A DNA stretch of 50,618 nucleotides from JBQTIP01 sp052388025 (GTDB lineage: Bacteria > Actinomycetota > UBA4738 > HRBIN12). The notes under the pieces were generated by a model. The model did not search any database. It was not told the DNA's origin and worked only from the letters and a program-made list of their open reading frames with translations. This document shows positions 24,084-32,495 of the stretch, piece by piece (positions within the stretch are counted from its first letter, which is position 1; each line of letters begins with the position of its first letter). Position numbers and translations under genes: made by a program. The DNA is taken from positions 1 to 50,618 of the forward strand of contig JBQTIP010000149.1 in assembly GCA_052388025.1 (NCBI GenBank). The letters are read 5' to 3'.

Positions 24084-25090
24084 CAGCCCTGCCTCGCGCC
24101 GCAGCGAAAGGCGAGGAACTCGGCCAGGCGCACCAGGGCGGTGTGGGCGGCGCCCTCGGGTAGGCGCCCGGCCAGGCCCGTCGCCCGGTCGACCTCGCGG
24201 GCGACAGCCTCACGAGCGTGGGCTAGGCTCCCATCGCCCCGCACGATCTCGAGAGCCCGATCGAGACGGTCGCCGTCCGGAGGCCCCGGGGCAAGCAGCC
24301 GCGCCAGCTCGTCTCGCCGGTCGCCCTCGGAGAGCGCGTGGAGAACGGGGAGCGTGTACACGCCCTCCCGCATGTCGACCCCCGGCTCCTTGCCCAGCTC
24401 GAGCTGGCTGGCCGTCACATCCATGATGTCGTCGGACAGCTGGAAGGCCATGCCCAGGGACTCGCCGAAGGCCTCGAGCGTGTCCAAGTACTCGGGCGGT
24501 GTGTCCGACAGCACGCCCCCCAGCCGGCAAGAGGTGGCGATCAGCGCGCCGGTCTTGCGACGGATGATCTCCATGTAGGACTCCTCGCGCTGGTCGACCC
24601 TCCCCGAGACATCGACCTCGCGGATCTGCCCGTCGCAGAGCACTGCGATCGTGCGGGCGAGGAGCCGGCAGATCTCGGTGCCGAGGTCGGTGGAGATCTC
24701 CGAAGCGCGGGCGAACAGATAGTCCCCGGTCAGGATCGCGACCGTGTTGCCCCACCGCGCGTTCACCGACGGGATGCCGCGGCGGGAGTCCGCCTCGTCG
24801 ATCACGTCGTCGTGGTAGAGCGTCGCCAGATGGACCAGCTCGATCGCCACCGAGCCCGGGACGAGCCGCGGGTCCCGAGGATCCCCGAAGTAGCCCGAGA
24901 GCAGCACGAGCATCGGCCGGAAGCGCTTGCCTCCGGCGGACAGCAGGTAGGAGGACGTCGCCGCAAGCAGGTCGGAGTCAGCGTTGACGGCCTTCTCCAG
25001 CGCGGCCTCCACCTCGTCCAGACGGCCTCGGATCTCGCCCTCGAGCACCACGTCCGGCGCCTCGAGCCCGGGAATGACCCTCCTGCTCAT
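24083..25090 (-). CDS. long-chain polyprenyl diphosphate synthase (menaquinone side chain)
   Basis: The product is 335 residues, all-alpha trans-prenyltransferase. First Asp-rich motif LYHDDVIDEADSRRG, second QLSDDIMDVTAS, plus GGKRFRP near residue 52 for IPP binding. The residue five before the first motif is Ala (ATLYHDD), the small residue usual in long-chain enzymes, so a product such as hepta- to nonaprenyl diphosphate is expected. It sits between nuoN of the first operon (31 bases) and nuoA of the second, which fits a role in making the menaquinone tail. Exact chain length cannot be read. Confidence 0.88.
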   Translation of the reverse strand: MSRRVIPGLEAPDVVLEGEIRGRLDEVEAALEKAVNADSDLLAATSSYLLSAGGKRFRPMLVLLSGYFGDPRDPRLVPGSVAIELVHLATLYHDDVIDEADSRRGIPSVNARWGNTVAILTGDYLFARASEISTDLGTEICRLLARTIAVLCDGQIREVDVSGRVDQREESYMEIIRRKTGALIATSCRLGGVLSDTPPEYLDTLEAFGESLGMAFQLSDDIMDVTASQLELGKEPGVDMREGVYTLPVLHALSEGDRRDELARLLAPGPPDGDRLDRALEIVRGDGSLAHAREAVAREVDRATGLAGRLPEGAAHTALVRLAEFLAFRCGARQG

Positions 25091-25121
25091 GGGACGGACT
25101 CTATACGGGTCTCGGTTTCCA

Positions 25122-26570
25122 TCACCATCGGAGGATCGCCGCCTCCTCGAGGACTCCCAGCACGATCTGGGGGAACACGCCGAGCAGCAGCGTGAGCATC
25201 GCAGGGACCGCGATCGCGACCCTCGGAGCGAGGGACTCGTCGGGCTGCAACTCGTCCCTCGGCTCTTGCATGTACATGAGGACGATCAAGCGGATATAGA
25301 AGAACGCGGCCGCGACGCTCGCCAGCACGCCGATCAGCACGAGCGGCCAGTGGCCGGCCCGGACCGCCGCCCCGAAAACGTTCACCTTCGCGATGAATCC
25401 GGCGGTGGGAGGGATCCCGGCCAGGGAGAGTAGGAAGAGCGTCATGAGACCGGCCAGGAGCGGGCTCCGGCGGGCGAGTCCCGAGTACGAGGAGAGTGCC
25501 GTCCGCTCCTCTCCACGGCTTGAGACCAGCATGACCACTCCGAACGCTCCGAGGATCATCACCGCGTAGGCGAGCAGGTAGAACAGCGCCGACTGGATCC
25601 CGTCCTGGTTCGCCGCGGTCAGCCCCATGAGCACGAAGCCGGCGTGGGCGATGCTCGAGTACGCAAGCATCCGCTTAACATCGGTCTGCGCGATGGCGAG
25701 CAGGCTGCCCAGGAGCACGGTGGCCCCAGCGAGCACCCACATCAAAGGGGTCCAGCTCCAAGAGAGCGGCTGGAACGCCACGTTGAATACGCGGATCAGC
25801 GCCGCGAAGGCCGCGACCTTGGTGCCCGCCGACATGAACGCCGTGACCGGTGTAGGCGCCCCCTGATAGACGTCGGGCGTCCACATGTGGAAGGGCACGG
25901 CGGCTACCTTGAACGCGAACCCGACCGCCAGGAAACTCACCGCCACGAGCGCGAGCGCCTGCGTCCCGGTCCGGCCGGCGAGCGCGTTCGCGATCCCGCC
26001 GAGGTGCGTGGTGCCCGCGGCGCCGTACGCGAGCGCCACGCCGTAGAGGAAGAACGCCGACGAGAACGCGCCGAGCAGGAAGTACTTCATCGCTGCCTCG
26101 CTCGACGACAGCCGAAACGAGAACCCGGTCAGCACGTAGAGCGAGAGCGAGAGGATCTCCAGTGCAAGGAACACGACGATCAGGTCGGATGCCGCCGCGA
26201 TGAGGGTCATCCCGGCCGTCGCGAACAGCAGGAGCGGATAGAACTCGGCTCGCTCCTCTCCGGCGCGCCCGAAGTAATGGAAGCCGAACAGCGATCCCAT
26301 GAACGCGACCCCGAGCAGGATCAGCCGGGCGGCGACGGCGAACCGGTCGGTCGCGACCATTCCGCCGAGGACTGTGGGGCCGCCGTCCCAGTCCCAAAGC
26401 AGCAACGACGCGACGGCGGCCGCCCCTATACCGGCGAGCGAGACGAGCAGCAGTACCGCCGGCGGGGTTCGCCGGGCGATCGCTCCGAGCAGGAGCACGA
26501 CGATCGCCACCCCGGTCAGGATGAGCTCCGGCGCGAGCGGCCCGAACCTGAGCGACGGCGTAGGCGGCAT
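25122..26570 (-). CDS. nuoN: complex I subunit N, main operon
   Basis: The product is 482 residues with about 14 transmembrane helices, the proton-pumping subunit closest to the peripheral arm. Pump Glu in VVFLALEILSLSLYVLTGF and Lys in AFMSAGTKVAAFAALI. VPFHMWTPDVYQGAPTPVTA and LSLAGIPPTAGFIAKVNVF are typical. It starts one base after nuoM ends. Length and motifs are normal. Confidence 0.95.
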   Translation of the reverse strand: MPPTPSLRFGPLAPELILTGVAIVVLLLGAIARRTPPAVLLLVSLAGIGAAAVASLLLWDWDGGPTVLGGMVATDRFAVAARLILLGVAFMGSLFGFHYFGRAGEERAEFYPLLLFATAGMTLIAAASDLIVVFLALEILSLSLYVLTGFSFRLSSSEAAMKYFLLGAFSSAFFLYGVALAYGAAGTTHLGGIANALAGRTGTQALALVAVSFLAVGFAFKVAAVPFHMWTPDVYQGAPTPVTAFMSAGTKVAAFAALIRVFNVAFQPLSWSWTPLMWVLAGATVLLGSLLAIAQTDVKRMLAYSSIAHAGFVLMGLTAANQDGIQSALFYLLAYAVMILGAFGVVMLVSSRGEERTALSSYSGLARRSPLLAGLMTLFLLSLAGIPPTAGFIAKVNVFGAAVRAGHWPLVLIGVLASVAAAFFYIRLIVLMYMQEPRDELQPDESLAPRVAIAVPAMLTLLLGVFPQIVLGVLEEAAILRW

Positions 26571-28085
26571 CTACGGCGCCTCCTCGGCGGCGACCGAGCC
26601 GGCGTCGGGGCTGTCCTCGGGCGCGACCTGCTGCACGATGCTTGCCGTCGTCGGGTTGATCCGGTCCAGCAGCAGCTTGGGGTAGACGCCGATGACGAGG
26701 ATCGCTGCGACCACCGGCGCGAGGACCGCGAACTCGCGAACGGACAGGTCGGGATGCTTCGAGTGCCGCTCGGGCACCGGTCCGTGCGCCATCCGCTGGT
26801 ATGCCCACAGAAGGTAGATGGCGGCGAGCACCACGCCTGCCGCTGCGATCGCACCGAAGGCCCGGTTGGAGGCAAATGTTCCGAGGATGACCAGGAACTC
26901 CCCGACGAAGTTGTTGAGCCCGGGGAGACCGAGCGACGAGAGCGCGACGAACAGGAACGTCCCGGCGAGCCACGGCGTGACCTTCGCGAGCCCGCCCATC
27001 TCGTGGAGGTCCCGCGTGTGCGTGCGTTCGTAGACCATCCCGACGAGCAGGAACAGCGCGCCCGTGGACAGCCCGTGGTTCACCATCTGGAGGACGCCGC
27101 CGGAGACCGAAGCCTGTGTGAACGCGAACGTCCCCAGCACGACGAACCCCAGGTGCGAGACCGACGAGTACGCCACCAGCCGCTTTACATCGGTCTGGAT
27201 CAGCGCGACGATCGCCCCGTAGACGATGCCGATGAGGGCAAGGACCTGGACGAAGGTCGCGAAATACCGGGAGGCCTCCGGGAACAGCGCGAGGTTGAAC
27301 CGCAACAGGCCGTACGCGCCGATCTTCAGGAGCACGGCGGCGAGGATCACCGATCCCGCCGTCGGCGCCTCCGTGTGCGCGTCCGGGAGCCACGTGTGCA
27401 GCGGGAAGAGCGGCACCTTCACGGCGAACGCGATGAAGAACGCGAGGAAGAGCCACCGGCCCGCGGTGGCCGAAAGAGCGAGGCCCGTCAGCTCCCTGAC
27501 GTCGAAAGTGGGCCGCCCAAGCAGCGAGCCGGACTTGAAGTAGAGGAACAGGATCGCCACGAAGAGGAACGCGGACCCGAACATCGTGAACAGGAAGAAC
27601 TTCACCGCGGCGTAGATCCGGCGCTCTCCGCCCCAGCCCCCGATGATCAGGTACATCGGGAAGAGGATGGCCTCGAAGAACAGGAAGAAGAGCAGCAGGT
27701 CGAGCGCCATGAACACGCCCAGCATTCCCGTCTCGAGGAACAGCATCCCGGCCATGTACAGGCGGACCTGCTTGTCGATCTTCCAAGATGCGAGGATCGC
27801 GACCGGCATCAGGAACGTCGTCAGCAGAACCATGAACAGGCTGATCCCGTCCACGCCTAGCGTGTAACGGAAGCCCAGGGAGCGCACCCACGTCGCGCTC
27901 TCAACCAGCTGGAACCCCGACCTCGCGCCGTCGAACGCGCCGAGCGCGCCGAGCGACACGAGGAAGGCAGCGATCGAGCTAACAAGCGCGATGGCCCTCG
28001 CGACCTCGTCTCGCATCCCGCGGCCCGCGAGCAGGATCGGAACACCCGCCAGCGGCAGGAACGTCGTGACCGTGAGCCAGCGCAT
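26571..28085 (-). CDS. nuoM: complex I subunit M, main operon
   Basis: The product is 504 residues, antiporter-like pump. LGVDGISLFMVLLTTFLMP, FLFFEAILFPMYLIIGGWGG with the pump Glu, PLHTWLPDAHTEAPTAGSV, and the Lys in ILAAVLLKIGAYGLLRF are all in place. It shares one base with the stop of nuoL. The C-terminus has an acidic tail (PEDSPDAGSVAAEEAP) not seen in the other NuoM. Confidence 0.95.
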   Translation of the reverse strand: MRWLTVTTFLPLAGVPILLAGRGMRDEVARAIALVSSIAAFLVSLGALGAFDGARSGFQLVESATWVRSLGFRYTLGVDGISLFMVLLTTFLMPVAILASWKIDKQVRLYMAGMLFLETGMLGVFMALDLLLFFLFFEAILFPMYLIIGGWGGERRIYAAVKFFLFTMFGSAFLFVAILFLYFKSGSLLGRPTFDVRELTGLALSATAGRWLFLAFFIAFAVKVPLFPLHTWLPDAHTEAPTAGSVILAAVLLKIGAYGLLRFNLALFPEASRYFATFVQVLALIGIVYGAIVALIQTDVKRLVAYSSVSHLGFVVLGTFAFTQASVSGGVLQMVNHGLSTGALFLLVGMVYERTHTRDLHEMGGLAKVTPWLAGTFLFVALSSLGLPGLNNFVGEFLVILGTFASNRAFGAIAAAGVVLAAIYLLWAYQRMAHGPVPERHSKHPDLSVREFAVLAPVVAAILVIGVYPKLLLDRINPTTASIVQQVAPEDSPDAGSVAAEEAP

Positions 28086-29983
28086 CAGAGCCGGAACCCC
28101 ACGTAGACGAGGATGCCGACCACGCCGATCAGGAACGCCAGCGCGTAGTTGCGGACCAGCCCGGTCTGGATGCGCCGCCCGCTCGACGCGAGCGTCCCGA
28201 CGAGCTGCCCGACGCCGTTCACCGCGCCGTCGACGATCTGCTTGTCGAAGACGTAGGCGAGGAACGCCGAGCCCGCCTGCCCCGGCGTCGCGATGACCGC
28301 CGAGTACGCGTCGTCGAAGTACCAGCCGCTTGCGAGGAACCGCTGGAGAGTCGACAGGCGCACGCGAAGCGCCACCCAGTCGACCCTCCCGGAGCCGTAC
28401 AGGAGCCAGCCGATACCGATGCCCGCAAGGGCAACGGCGACGGAGATCGCGGAGAGCATCGCCTCCGACAGCCCATGTGTCGGCTCGGCCACCTCACCCA
28501 GTACCGGAGCCAGGAACTCCGGAAGGATCCCGGTCACCGCCGAGATCCCGAGGAACCCGCCGGCCACGGCCCCGATGGAAAGGACCGCAAGCGGGAGGGT
28601 CATCACCGGCGGCGACTCGTGCGCGTGCCTTTCCGAACGGGGCGCGCCGAAGAACGCGAGGAATATCAGCCGCGCGATGTAGAGCGCGGAGAAGAAGGAA
28701 GCGGCGAGCGCGACGATCCAGGCGAACGTGTGCTCTGTGTGGTTGGCGGCCGCGAGGATCTGATCCTTGCTGAAGAACCCCGCGAAGGGAGGAACTCCGG
28801 AGATGGCGAGCGCCCCGATCGTGAACGCAGCGGCGGTGGCCGGCATGGCCTTCGCCAGCCCACCCATCCTCCTCAGGTCGGCTTCGTCGTCGAGGCCGTG
28901 CATCACGCTCCCCGCAGAGAGGAACATCAGCGCCTTGTAGAAGGCGTGGGTGACCAGCAGGAAGATCGCCGCGGCGTAGGCTCGAAGGCCCAGGGCGAAG
29001 AACATGTACCCCAACTGGCTGATCGTCGAGTAGGCGAGCACGCGCTTGATGTCGTCCTGCCCCAAGGCCGCGGTCGCAGCGTAAAGCGCGGTGAGGAGCC
29101 CGACCACCAACACCACTGTTAGAGCGACGCCGGAGATCTCGAAGAAGACGTGCGTCCGGGCCACCAGGTACACGCCGGCCGTCACCATCGTGGCGGCGTG
29201 GATCAGAGCGGACACCGGCGACGGCCCCTCCATCGCGTCGGGGAGCCACACGTGCAACGGGAGCTGCGCAGACTTCCCGACGGCACCCGCGAGGAGTAGC
29301 AGGGCGATCACCGAGTAGACCCCGGTAGACGGAAAGGCGAAGACTCGGGCCGCGCCCGGCGTGCGCGGGTCCGTTAGCACCTGTGAGAAGTCGAGCGACC
29401 CCAGGCGCAGGAAGACGAGGACGATCCCGATCATCATCGCCGTGTCGCCGATCCTCGTCACGACGAAGGCCTTCTTTGCGGCGTTGGCGGCCAATGGACG
29501 CTCGAACCAGAACCCGATAAGCAGGTACGAGCAGAGCCCCACCCCCTCCCACCCGACGTAGAGGAGCAGGAAGTTTTCGGCCAGCACCAGCGTCAGCATG
29601 AAGAACACGAACAGGTTCATGTAGGCGAAGAAGCGGCCGTATCTCGGGTCGCCGCGCATGTACCCGATCGAATAGACGTGGATCAGGAACCCGACACCGG
29701 TGACGATCAGGATCATCGTTACCGACAGCGGATCGACACGGAGATTCACGGCCACGTCGAAGCTCCCGGCCGAGATCCAGTCGAACACGTGCCGGACGTA
29801 GACCCGTTCCTCTCCTGGCAGGCCCGGCAGGTCGCTCAGCACGAGCAGCGAGAAAGCGAACGCCGCTCCCACGCTGAGGCAGGCGAGCCAACCGGCGAGC
29901 CGCCCGAGGCGCTTTCCCAGGAACAGGTTGACCGCGGCCCCGGCGAGCGGCAGCGCGGGGACGAGCCAGACCGCCTTCAGCAT
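28085..29983 (-). CDS. nuoL: complex I subunit L, main operon
   Basis: The product is 632 residues. LRVDPLSVTMILIVTGVGFLIH, LLYVGWEGVGLCSYLLIGFWF with the pump Glu, LPLHVWLPDAMEGPSPVSAL and IHAATMVTAGVYLVARTH are hallmarks of the distal pump subunit, and the C-terminal lateral helix region is present. It starts 7 bases after nuoK. Length is normal. Confidence 0.95.
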   Translation of the reverse strand: MLKAVWLVPALPLAGAAVNLFLGKRLGRLAGWLACLSVGAAFAFSLLVLSDLPGLPGEERVYVRHVFDWISAGSFDVAVNLRVDPLSVTMILIVTGVGFLIHVYSIGYMRGDPRYGRFFAYMNLFVFFMLTLVLAENFLLLYVGWEGVGLCSYLLIGFWFERPLAANAAKKAFVVTRIGDTAMMIGIVLVFLRLGSLDFSQVLTDPRTPGAARVFAFPSTGVYSVIALLLLAGAVGKSAQLPLHVWLPDAMEGPSPVSALIHAATMVTAGVYLVARTHVFFEISGVALTVVLVVGLLTALYAATAALGQDDIKRVLAYSTISQLGYMFFALGLRAYAAAIFLLVTHAFYKALMFLSAGSVMHGLDDEADLRRMGGLAKAMPATAAAFTIGALAISGVPPFAGFFSKDQILAAANHTEHTFAWIVALAASFFSALYIARLIFLAFFGAPRSERHAHESPPVMTLPLAVLSIGAVAGGFLGISAVTGILPEFLAPVLGEVAEPTHGLSEAMLSAISVAVALAGIGIGWLLYGSGRVDWVALRVRLSTLQRFLASGWYFDDAYSAVIATPGQAGSAFLAYVFDKQIVDGAVNGVGQLVGTLASSGRRIQTGLVRNYALAFLIGVVGILVYVGFRL

Positions 29984-29990
29984 CCCTCGA

Positions 29991-30296
29991 TCACCACCTC
30001 AGCAGGCTGGCGTCGTCGACGTTCGCGCTCTGACGATGCCGGTAGATGGAGACGATGATCGCGAGGCCCACGACGACCTCCGCGGCGGCGACGACCATGG
30101 AGAAGAACGCGAGGACCTGGCCGTTCAGGTTCCCCTGCTGCCGGGAGAACGCCACGAGGGCGAGGTTCACGGCGTTCAGCTGGAGCTCGACGGACATGAA
30201 GATGACCAGCGCGTTCTTCCGGACGAGCACACCGACCGTTCCGATGGTGAAGAGAACCGCCGAGAGCACCAGGAAGTAGGAGATCGGGGTCCTCAA
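29991..30296 (-). CDS. nuoK: complex I subunit K, main operon
   Basis: The product is 101 residues with three transmembrane helices. Conserved Glu residues lie in VIFMSVELQLNAVNLALVAFS and VVAAAEVVVGLAIIVSIY. It overlaps nuoJ by 4 nt. It is clearly related to the other copy (20312) but not identical, with substitutions spread throughout. Confidence 0.95.
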   Translation of the reverse strand: MRTPISYFLVLSAVLFTIGTVGVLVRKNALVIFMSVELQLNAVNLALVAFSRQQGNLNGQVLAFFSMVVAAAEVVVGLAIIVSIYRHRQSANVDDASLLRW

Positions 30297-30871
30297 GCGG
30301 CCGGCTCCGAGGCGTCCGCCCTGATGGCCTCGGCCGCCGCCGCGGTCAGGGCAGTGGGCCGGCGCTGAGCGAGCACCATCGCGGCTATGGCCGCGATGAT
30401 CAGCAGGATCGACGTGACCTCGAAGGGCAGGAGGTAGTCCCGGAACAGCACCCCGGCGAGCGCCTGCGCGTTGCCCCCCTCGTTCACGACCGCGTCGAAG
30501 TCGGCGGGTGCCCGGCCGGCGAACCCGACACCCGCCCGCACGGCGAAGAAGATCTCGGCGATCAGCCCGACCCCCAGCAGGACCGCAAGCGGGCGCTGGG
30601 CCCTGAGGCGTTCCACAAGGCTCTCGTCGCGGTCGACGCCCAACAGCATGATCACGAAAAGGAAGAGCACCATGATCGCGCCCGCGTACACGATGATCTG
30701 CACGGCGAACAGGAACGGCGCGCCGAGCACGAGGTAGAACACCGCGAGCGTGAAGAAGTTCACGATCAGGAACAGCGCCGCATGGACGGCGTTGCGCTGG
30801 AACAGCATCAGGACGGCCGACGCGACCGAGATGGGGGCAAAGACCCAGAACACGATCCAGTCGGCCTGCAC
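30293..30871 (-). CDS. nuoJ: complex I subunit J, main operon
   Basis: The product is 192 residues from GTG 30871, which lies 3 bases after the nuoI stop. Five transmembrane helices; LFLIVNFFTLAVFYLVLGAPF and VQIIVYAGAIMVLFLFVIMLL are the conserved TM2 and TM3, and FRDYLLPFEVTSILLI the TM5 region. The C-terminal tail is Ala-rich. It is longer than the second copy by 26 residues, mostly at the C-terminus. Confidence 0.93.
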   Translation of the reverse strand: MQADWIVFWVFAPISVASAVLMLFQRNAVHAALFLIVNFFTLAVFYLVLGAPFLFAVQIIVYAGAIMVLFLFVIMLLGVDRDESLVERLRAQRPLAVLLGVGLIAEIFFAVRAGVGFAGRAPADFDAVVNEGGNAQALAGVLFRDYLLPFEVTSILLIIAAIAAMVLAQRRPTALTAAAAEAIRADASEPAA

Positions 30872-30873
30872 GT

Positions 30874-31374
30874 CTACACGCCCTCCTTCACCCCGGGCGT
30901 CGTTCCCAGGAGCGGCGGCGGCTCGAGCAGCTCCTCCTTCGTGAGGATCGCGTCCTCCCGAGAGGCGTAAGACATCTCGTAGTACGAGGTGAGGGTCAGC
31001 GCTCGCGTCGGACACGCCTCGACGCAGAGGCCGCACATGATGCAGCGTAGGTAGTTGATCTGGTAGTCCTTCGCGTACCGCTCCCCCGGCGAGACCGGCG
31101 CCTCGGGATCGTTGTCCGCGCCCTCCACCCAGATCGCGTCTGCGGGGCAGGCGAAGGCGCAGAGCTCGCAGCCGATGCACTTCTCCAGTCCGTTCTCGTA
31201 CCGGTTCAGCAAATGGCGACCGATGTGCGACCTCGGCGGCGGAGGCAGGATGTCCTTCGGGTATTCCTGGGTGACGTCCTTGCGGAACATCTGCTTGAAG
31301 ACCGTGCCCATGCCCTTGGCCATCGCCCCGATGGCGTCGCCGAAGCCCGGGGGCCGGTCCTGGCGCTCGCTCAT
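30874..31374 (-). CDS. nuoI: complex I subunit I (two 4Fe-4S), main operon
   Basis: The product is 166 residues. KCIGCELCAFACPADAIWV and RCIMCGLCVEACPTRALTL are canonical 4Fe-4S motifs (clusters N6a and N6b). The amphipathic N-terminus (GFGDAIGAMAKGMGTVFKQMF) sits on the membrane. The ATG overlaps nuoH's stop by 4 nt. It looks like an ordinary NuoI, unlike the second copy. Confidence 0.95.
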   Translation of the reverse strand: MSERQDRPPGFGDAIGAMAKGMGTVFKQMFRKDVTQEYPKDILPPPPRSHIGRHLLNRYENGLEKCIGCELCAFACPADAIWVEGADNDPEAPVSPGERYAKDYQINYLRCIMCGLCVEACPTRALTLTSYYEMSYASREDAILTKEELLEPPPLLGTTPGVKEGV

Positions 31375-32495
31375 GCCCTCGCCTCCTCCGGTGCCTTCCG
31401 TCGTGGCGCGAACAGCGGCCAGAGAAGCGACGCCACGAGCGCGGCGCCGACGAGCGCCGCGGCGCCGACGATGACCGTCCGTCGGCTGTAGACATCGGGC
31501 AGGACCACGACGGCGCCCGTGGCGAGGACCCAGAGCAGCCCGAAGGGGATCAGGAACTTCCATCCGAAGCTCATGAGCCGGTCGTAGCGGAACCGGGGCA
31601 GCGTCGCCCGCACCCAGATGTACACGAAGATCACGAGCATGAGCTTCCCGACGAACCACAGGAGCGGCCAGAGCCAGGTCAGGAAGTCCGGATGCGGTCC
31701 GCGCCATCCGCCCATGAAGAGGGTGACGGCGATCGCGGCGACCGTGACCGTGTTCAGGTACTCGCCGAGGTAGAACATCGCGAACTTGATGCCCGAGTAC
31801 TCCGTGTGGAAGCCCGCCACGAGCTCCGTCTCGGCCTCGGGCAGGTCGAAGGGCGGCCGGTTGGTCTCGGCGAGCCCCGCGATCAGATAGATCACGAAGG
31901 CCGGGAACTGCGGCACGATGTTCCAGATCCTGTCTTGCGCCGCAACGATCTCCGACATCCGGAGCGAGCCCGAGTACATCAGGACCGCCACGAGCGCGAG
32001 GCCCATGCCGACCTCGTAGGAGATCATCTGCGCGGTCGAGCGGATGGCCCCCAGCAGCGGGTAGTTCGAGCCGCTCGACCATCCAGCTAGCACGATCCCG
32101 TAGACCATCATCGACCCCATCGCCAGGACCCAGAGGATTCCCACGTTGAGGTCCGCGATCTGGAACGGCACCCGCCGTCCGAAGAGGGTCACCCCGGTCC
32201 CGAACGGGATCACGGCGAATGCGAGGAAGGCCGGCAGCATGGAGATCACCGGCGCGACGAGGTACACGGGCCGGTCGGCGAGGGTCGGCGTGATGCCTTC
32301 CTTGAAGAACAGCTTGATGCCGTCGGCGAGCGTGATGAGGATGCCCCTGGGGCCGGCACGCGTGGGGCCGATCCGCGTCTGCATGTCGGCGATGACCTTT
32401 CGCTCGATCCAGATCAGGAGCATCACCGAGACGAGCAGGCCGAAGAACACGATCACCACACGAGCTGCGAGCAGCAGCCAGTCGAGCCAGTCCAT
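31371..32495 (-). CDS. nuoH: complex I subunit H, main operon
   Basis: The product is 374 residues. LIWIERKVIADMQTRIGPTRAG is the canonical quinone-channel loop, and ETNRPPFDLPEAETELVAGF followed by HTEYSGIKFAMFYLGEY the later conserved loop with its Glu cluster. It adjoins nuoG with no gap. The C-terminus has an extra hydrophobic segment followed by a basic tail (PRRKAPEEARA). Confidence 0.95.
   Translation of the reverse strand: MDWLDWLLLAARVVIVFFGLLVSVMLLIWIERKVIADMQTRIGPTRAGPRGILITLADGIKLFFKEGITPTLADRPVYLVAPVISMLPAFLAFAVIPFGTGVTLFGRRVPFQIADLNVGILWVLAMGSMMVYGIVLAGWSSGSNYPLLGAIRSTAQMISYEVGMGLALVAVLMYSGSLRMSEIVAAQDRIWNIVPQFPAFVIYLIAGLAETNRPPFDLPEAETELVAGFHTEYSGIKFAMFYLGEYLNTVTVAAIAVTLFMGGWRGPHPDFLTWLWPLLWFVGKLMLVIFVYIWVRATLPRFRYDRLMSFGWKFLIPFGLLWVLATGAVVVLPDVYSRRTVIVGAAALVGAALVASLLWPLFAPRRKAPEEARA

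Noticed and set aside
25644..27860. Long open frames in both strands across nuoM and nuoN of the main operon
   Set aside because: Compositionally biased shadow translations; the true frames have complete pump-subunit motifs.
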